Part shown: one piece after another, positions 31,574-33,147 of the stretch | Layout of the letters: every line of letters starts with the position of its first letter | Position numbering within the stretch: the stretch's first letter is position 1 | Source: Bacteroidales bacterium | GTDB taxonomy: Bacteria; Bacteroidota; Bacteroidia; Bacteroidales; P3 | DNA length: 33,147 bases | Assembly: GCA_017962545.1 (NCBI GenBank) | Contig: JAGCVD010000036.1 | Coordinates: 1 to 33,147, forward strand | Direction: 5' to 3' | Notes under the pieces: generated by a model | The model's input: only the letters and a program-made list of their open reading frames with translations | Told to the model about the DNA's origin: nothing | Database searches by the model: none | Translations under genes and position numbers: made by a program

Positions 31574-31648
31574 TTCCCCAACGAGAAGGCAAGAAACGCT
31601 CACGGTGTAATCCGTGGGCTTTCTTGTTTTGGGGAATAGGCCGTCCAG
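31560..31648 (+). ncRNA. Large leader hairpin upstream of the beta-helix protein
   Basis: Nested complementary arms pair in order: CTGGAC (31560-31565) with GTCCAG (31643-31648), TTCCCCAA (31574-31581) with TTGGGGAA (31629-31636), CAAGAAA (31590-31596) with TTTCTTG (31620-31626), and CACGG with CCGTG at the tip. A smaller hairpin AGAAGC/GCTTCT lies just upstream (about 31527-31544). It belongs to a leader of about 270 nt; class unknown. Confidence 0.5.
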
Positions 31649-31737
31649 AGCCTCCGTATCCGACAGAAAGTTTCACGGATTCTTATTTTCCGACAACAAA
31701 TCAACAAAAAACAATAACAACAAAAACATTCACCACC

Positions 31738-32805
31738 ATGAAGAAGTTTATTACCCTTTGTGTTGCTCTCATCGCAACAATCGTCGTTTTTGCGCAACAA
31801 CCGATGGCCATCCTCGACCACAATGACTCGATATCTGTTTTCTATGGAAACGGAGCATTAAGCAGTGCCTACAGTGCGGCAGTCTCTGGCGACATCATTA
31901 CATTGTCTTCGGGCTCATTTAGTGGGAATTTCAATATGACAAAAAACAATATTACCATCCGTGGAGCCGGGATGCAGTACGATTCCGTGACCATGCAGGA
32001 AGCTACTTATGTCACCAATTCCTCATCCATTTATTTTTCTGCAAACAATTGTACGTTGGAGGGAATCAGCCTGAATTATTTGGGTTTTTATAATAATGGA
32101 ACGGGTAATCGTATCTCGAAGTGCTATATATCAAGTGTAAATTCGTATGACAGGACGGTCAATTCTGGTTATAGTTATGGAAAAGGGGGAGCCACCTTCG
32201 TGGGATGCAAAATAGGTTCAATAACTGTTCTAGGCCGTGAGCAGAGTGGGACCTATATCTACTATAGGACATTAATAAACACATCCTGGTACAATTGTAT
32301 TATTGAGAATATGTACCTCTATAATAATGTTTCATCAGCCATTAATTGGAACAACCAATTCTATCACTGCGTGATAGGTATAGATCCTTATCCGGCCACT
32401 TTTGCAGGGGAATTCTATAATAGCATCCTTTATTACACTAGTACTTCAAGCACTCGTTGCTCAAATCAGATATCAGCATATTGCATCGGTATACAGAATA
32501 GTAATGTTTCGAGTTACCCTTTCTGGAATAGTACCGTTCGAAACAACACCAACCGGACTTTCGCCACTACGTTCACAGATTTCAATGGTTCGAATTGGGA
32601 AACGTCCACTTTTACTCTTACGCCAGAAGCACAAGCAATACTAGGCTTAGACAGCACCCAGGTGGGTATCTATGGCGGGGCAAATCCCTATTACCCGCGT
32701 GTGGACGCTGTTCCACCCATTATCGGGCGTGTCACCGTCCCCGCCACCACCAATGCAGAAGGTCGCTTGGAGCTGAACGTGGAAATCATCACCGACGAAG
32801 AATAA
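31738..32805 (+). CDS. Secreted beta-helix-like protein
   Basis: The 355-residue protein starts at ATG 31738 with a Sec signal peptide (MKKFITLCVALIATIVVFAQ). The body has the rhythm of a right-handed parallel beta-helix: repeated short strands with Asn/Gly/Ser turns (ITIRGAGMQYDSVTM, CTLEGISLNYLGFYNNGTGN, ISKCYISSV, CIIENMYLYNN). The end (RVTVPATTNAEGRLELNVEI) looks like a separate beta segment. Such proteins in Bacteroidales are surface or secreted, some binding or cutting polysaccharides, but no catalytic residues are recognised. The base composition is AT-richer than the previous genes. The next gene, 20 nt downstream, is also secreted, so the two form a unit. Confidence 0.75.
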   Translation: MKKFITLCVALIATIVVFAQQPMAILDHNDSISVFYGNGALSSAYSAAVSGDIITLSSGSFSGNFNMTKNNITIRGAGMQYDSVTMQEATYVTNSSSIYFSANNCTLEGISLNYLGFYNNGTGNRISKCYISSVNSYDRTVNSGYSYGKGGATFVGCKIGSITVLGREQSGTYIYYRTLINTSWYNCIIENMYLYNNVSSAINWNNQFYHCVIGIDPYPATFAGEFYNSILYYTSTSSTRCSNQISAYCIGIQNSNVSSYPFWNSTVRNNTNRTFATTFTDFNGSNWETSTFTLTPEAQAILGLDSTQVGIYGGANPYYPRVDAVPPIIGRVTVPATTNAEGRLELNVEIITDEE

Positions 32806-32825
32806 CCTGACACAATCCCACGGTT

Positions 32826-33147
32826 ATGAAACGCTGGTTATTATTCTCAATCCTGCTGTCGGGATGGTGGGGACTGGCAATGGCGGGGCCTACTACCAAG
32901 GTGACGATTCCGTTGCCCATTCCCTATAGTGACCTTGACAGTATACCCGACAGCACGCTGGTCTACACCTATTGGTTCGACCAAGACTATAGTACCCATG
33001 TCACAGATACTCTTACCAATGGTGCCAACTATGTGGATGTTACATCGCTCAGTGAAGGTTACCATTTATTGCATCTTCGGTTAGGCACTGGTCGCAGTTC
33101 CACGGCACGCAGCTATCTCTTCTATCGTCCCATAGAGCAGGACACCA
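32826..33147 (+). CDS. Secreted protein, unknown function, 3' end outside window
   Basis: About 107 codons are visible from ATG 32826. The start MKRWLLFSILLSGWWGLAMA is a clear Sec signal peptide, and the mature part begins GPTTKVTIPLPIPYSD. A segment YTYWFDQDYSTHVTDTL and then YHLLHLRLGTGRSSTARSYL suggest a beta-rich extracellular module of the kind repeated in large Bacteroidetes surface proteins. It lies 20 nt after the beta-helix gene and probably shares its transcript. No function can be given. Confidence 0.7.
   Translation, partial: MKRWLLFSILLSGWWGLAMAGPTTKVTIPLPIPYSDLDSIPDSTLVYTYWFDQDYSTHVTDTLTNGANYVDVTSLSEGYHLLHLRLGTGRSSTARSYLFYRPIEQDT

Overview
The window looks like chromosomal DNA of a Bacteroidales bacterium (Prevotella/Bacteroides-like, probably host-associated). 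The evidence is several promoters of the Bacteroidetes type (TTTG, 19-20 bp, TAnnTTTG), A-rich translation starts without Shine-Dalgarno sequences, and typical family content: RhuM, AbiEii with a DUF6922-like partner, Rpn/PDDEXK nuclease, AtoE, Sec lipoproteins, TatA/TatC. No rRNA, tRNA, CRISPR array, integrase or transposase was found.

Layout. (1) 1-7144, minus strand: a defence-like operon of RhuM, an HNH endonuclease, a 978-residue unrecognised protein and a large SF2 helicase cut by the window edge. The last two genes are visibly AT-richer than the rest. (2) 7429-9779, plus strand: a compact three-gene unit of AbiEi-like regulator, nucleotidyltransferase and metallophosphoesterase, with a promoter and a repeat operator. 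(3) 9842-13827, minus strand: alkaline phosphatase, short-chain fatty acid transporter, adenine phosphoribosyltransferase and a lipoprotein. (4) 13894-19515, minus strand: a lipoprotein, an AbiEii toxin with its small partner, TatC and TatA, a Tat-exported Fe-S aldo/keto reductase, and a CPBP membrane protease. Regions 3 and 4 carry three copies of a double-hairpin intergenic repeat.

(5) 19971-30012, plus strand: the most unusual part. A strong promoter heads a run of nine closely spaced genes. Seven resemble DUF2589 (three close full-length copies, one with a coiled-coil tail, one minimal, one with a Ser/Thr/Arg-rich insert, and one fused through a charged coiled coil to a DUF6734-like glycosyltransferase domain). 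Another is a divergent helical relative, and one is a 72-residue zinc-ribbon protein. An acyl-CoA ligase follows with a 19-nt gap, and a 19-bp perfect hairpin ends the unit. None of the DUF2589-like proteins has a signal peptide or membrane segment. The repeated fold in one operon suggests a hetero-oligomeric cytoplasmic assembly of unknown purpose.

(6) 30050-33147: a small antitoxin-like protein, an Rpn-family nuclease, and two secreted proteins (a beta-helix-like protein and a partial one). The secreted genes are preceded by a promoter-like box flanked by 13-bp inverted repeats about 180 bp apart (a possible invertible promoter) and by a large RNA hairpin in the leader.
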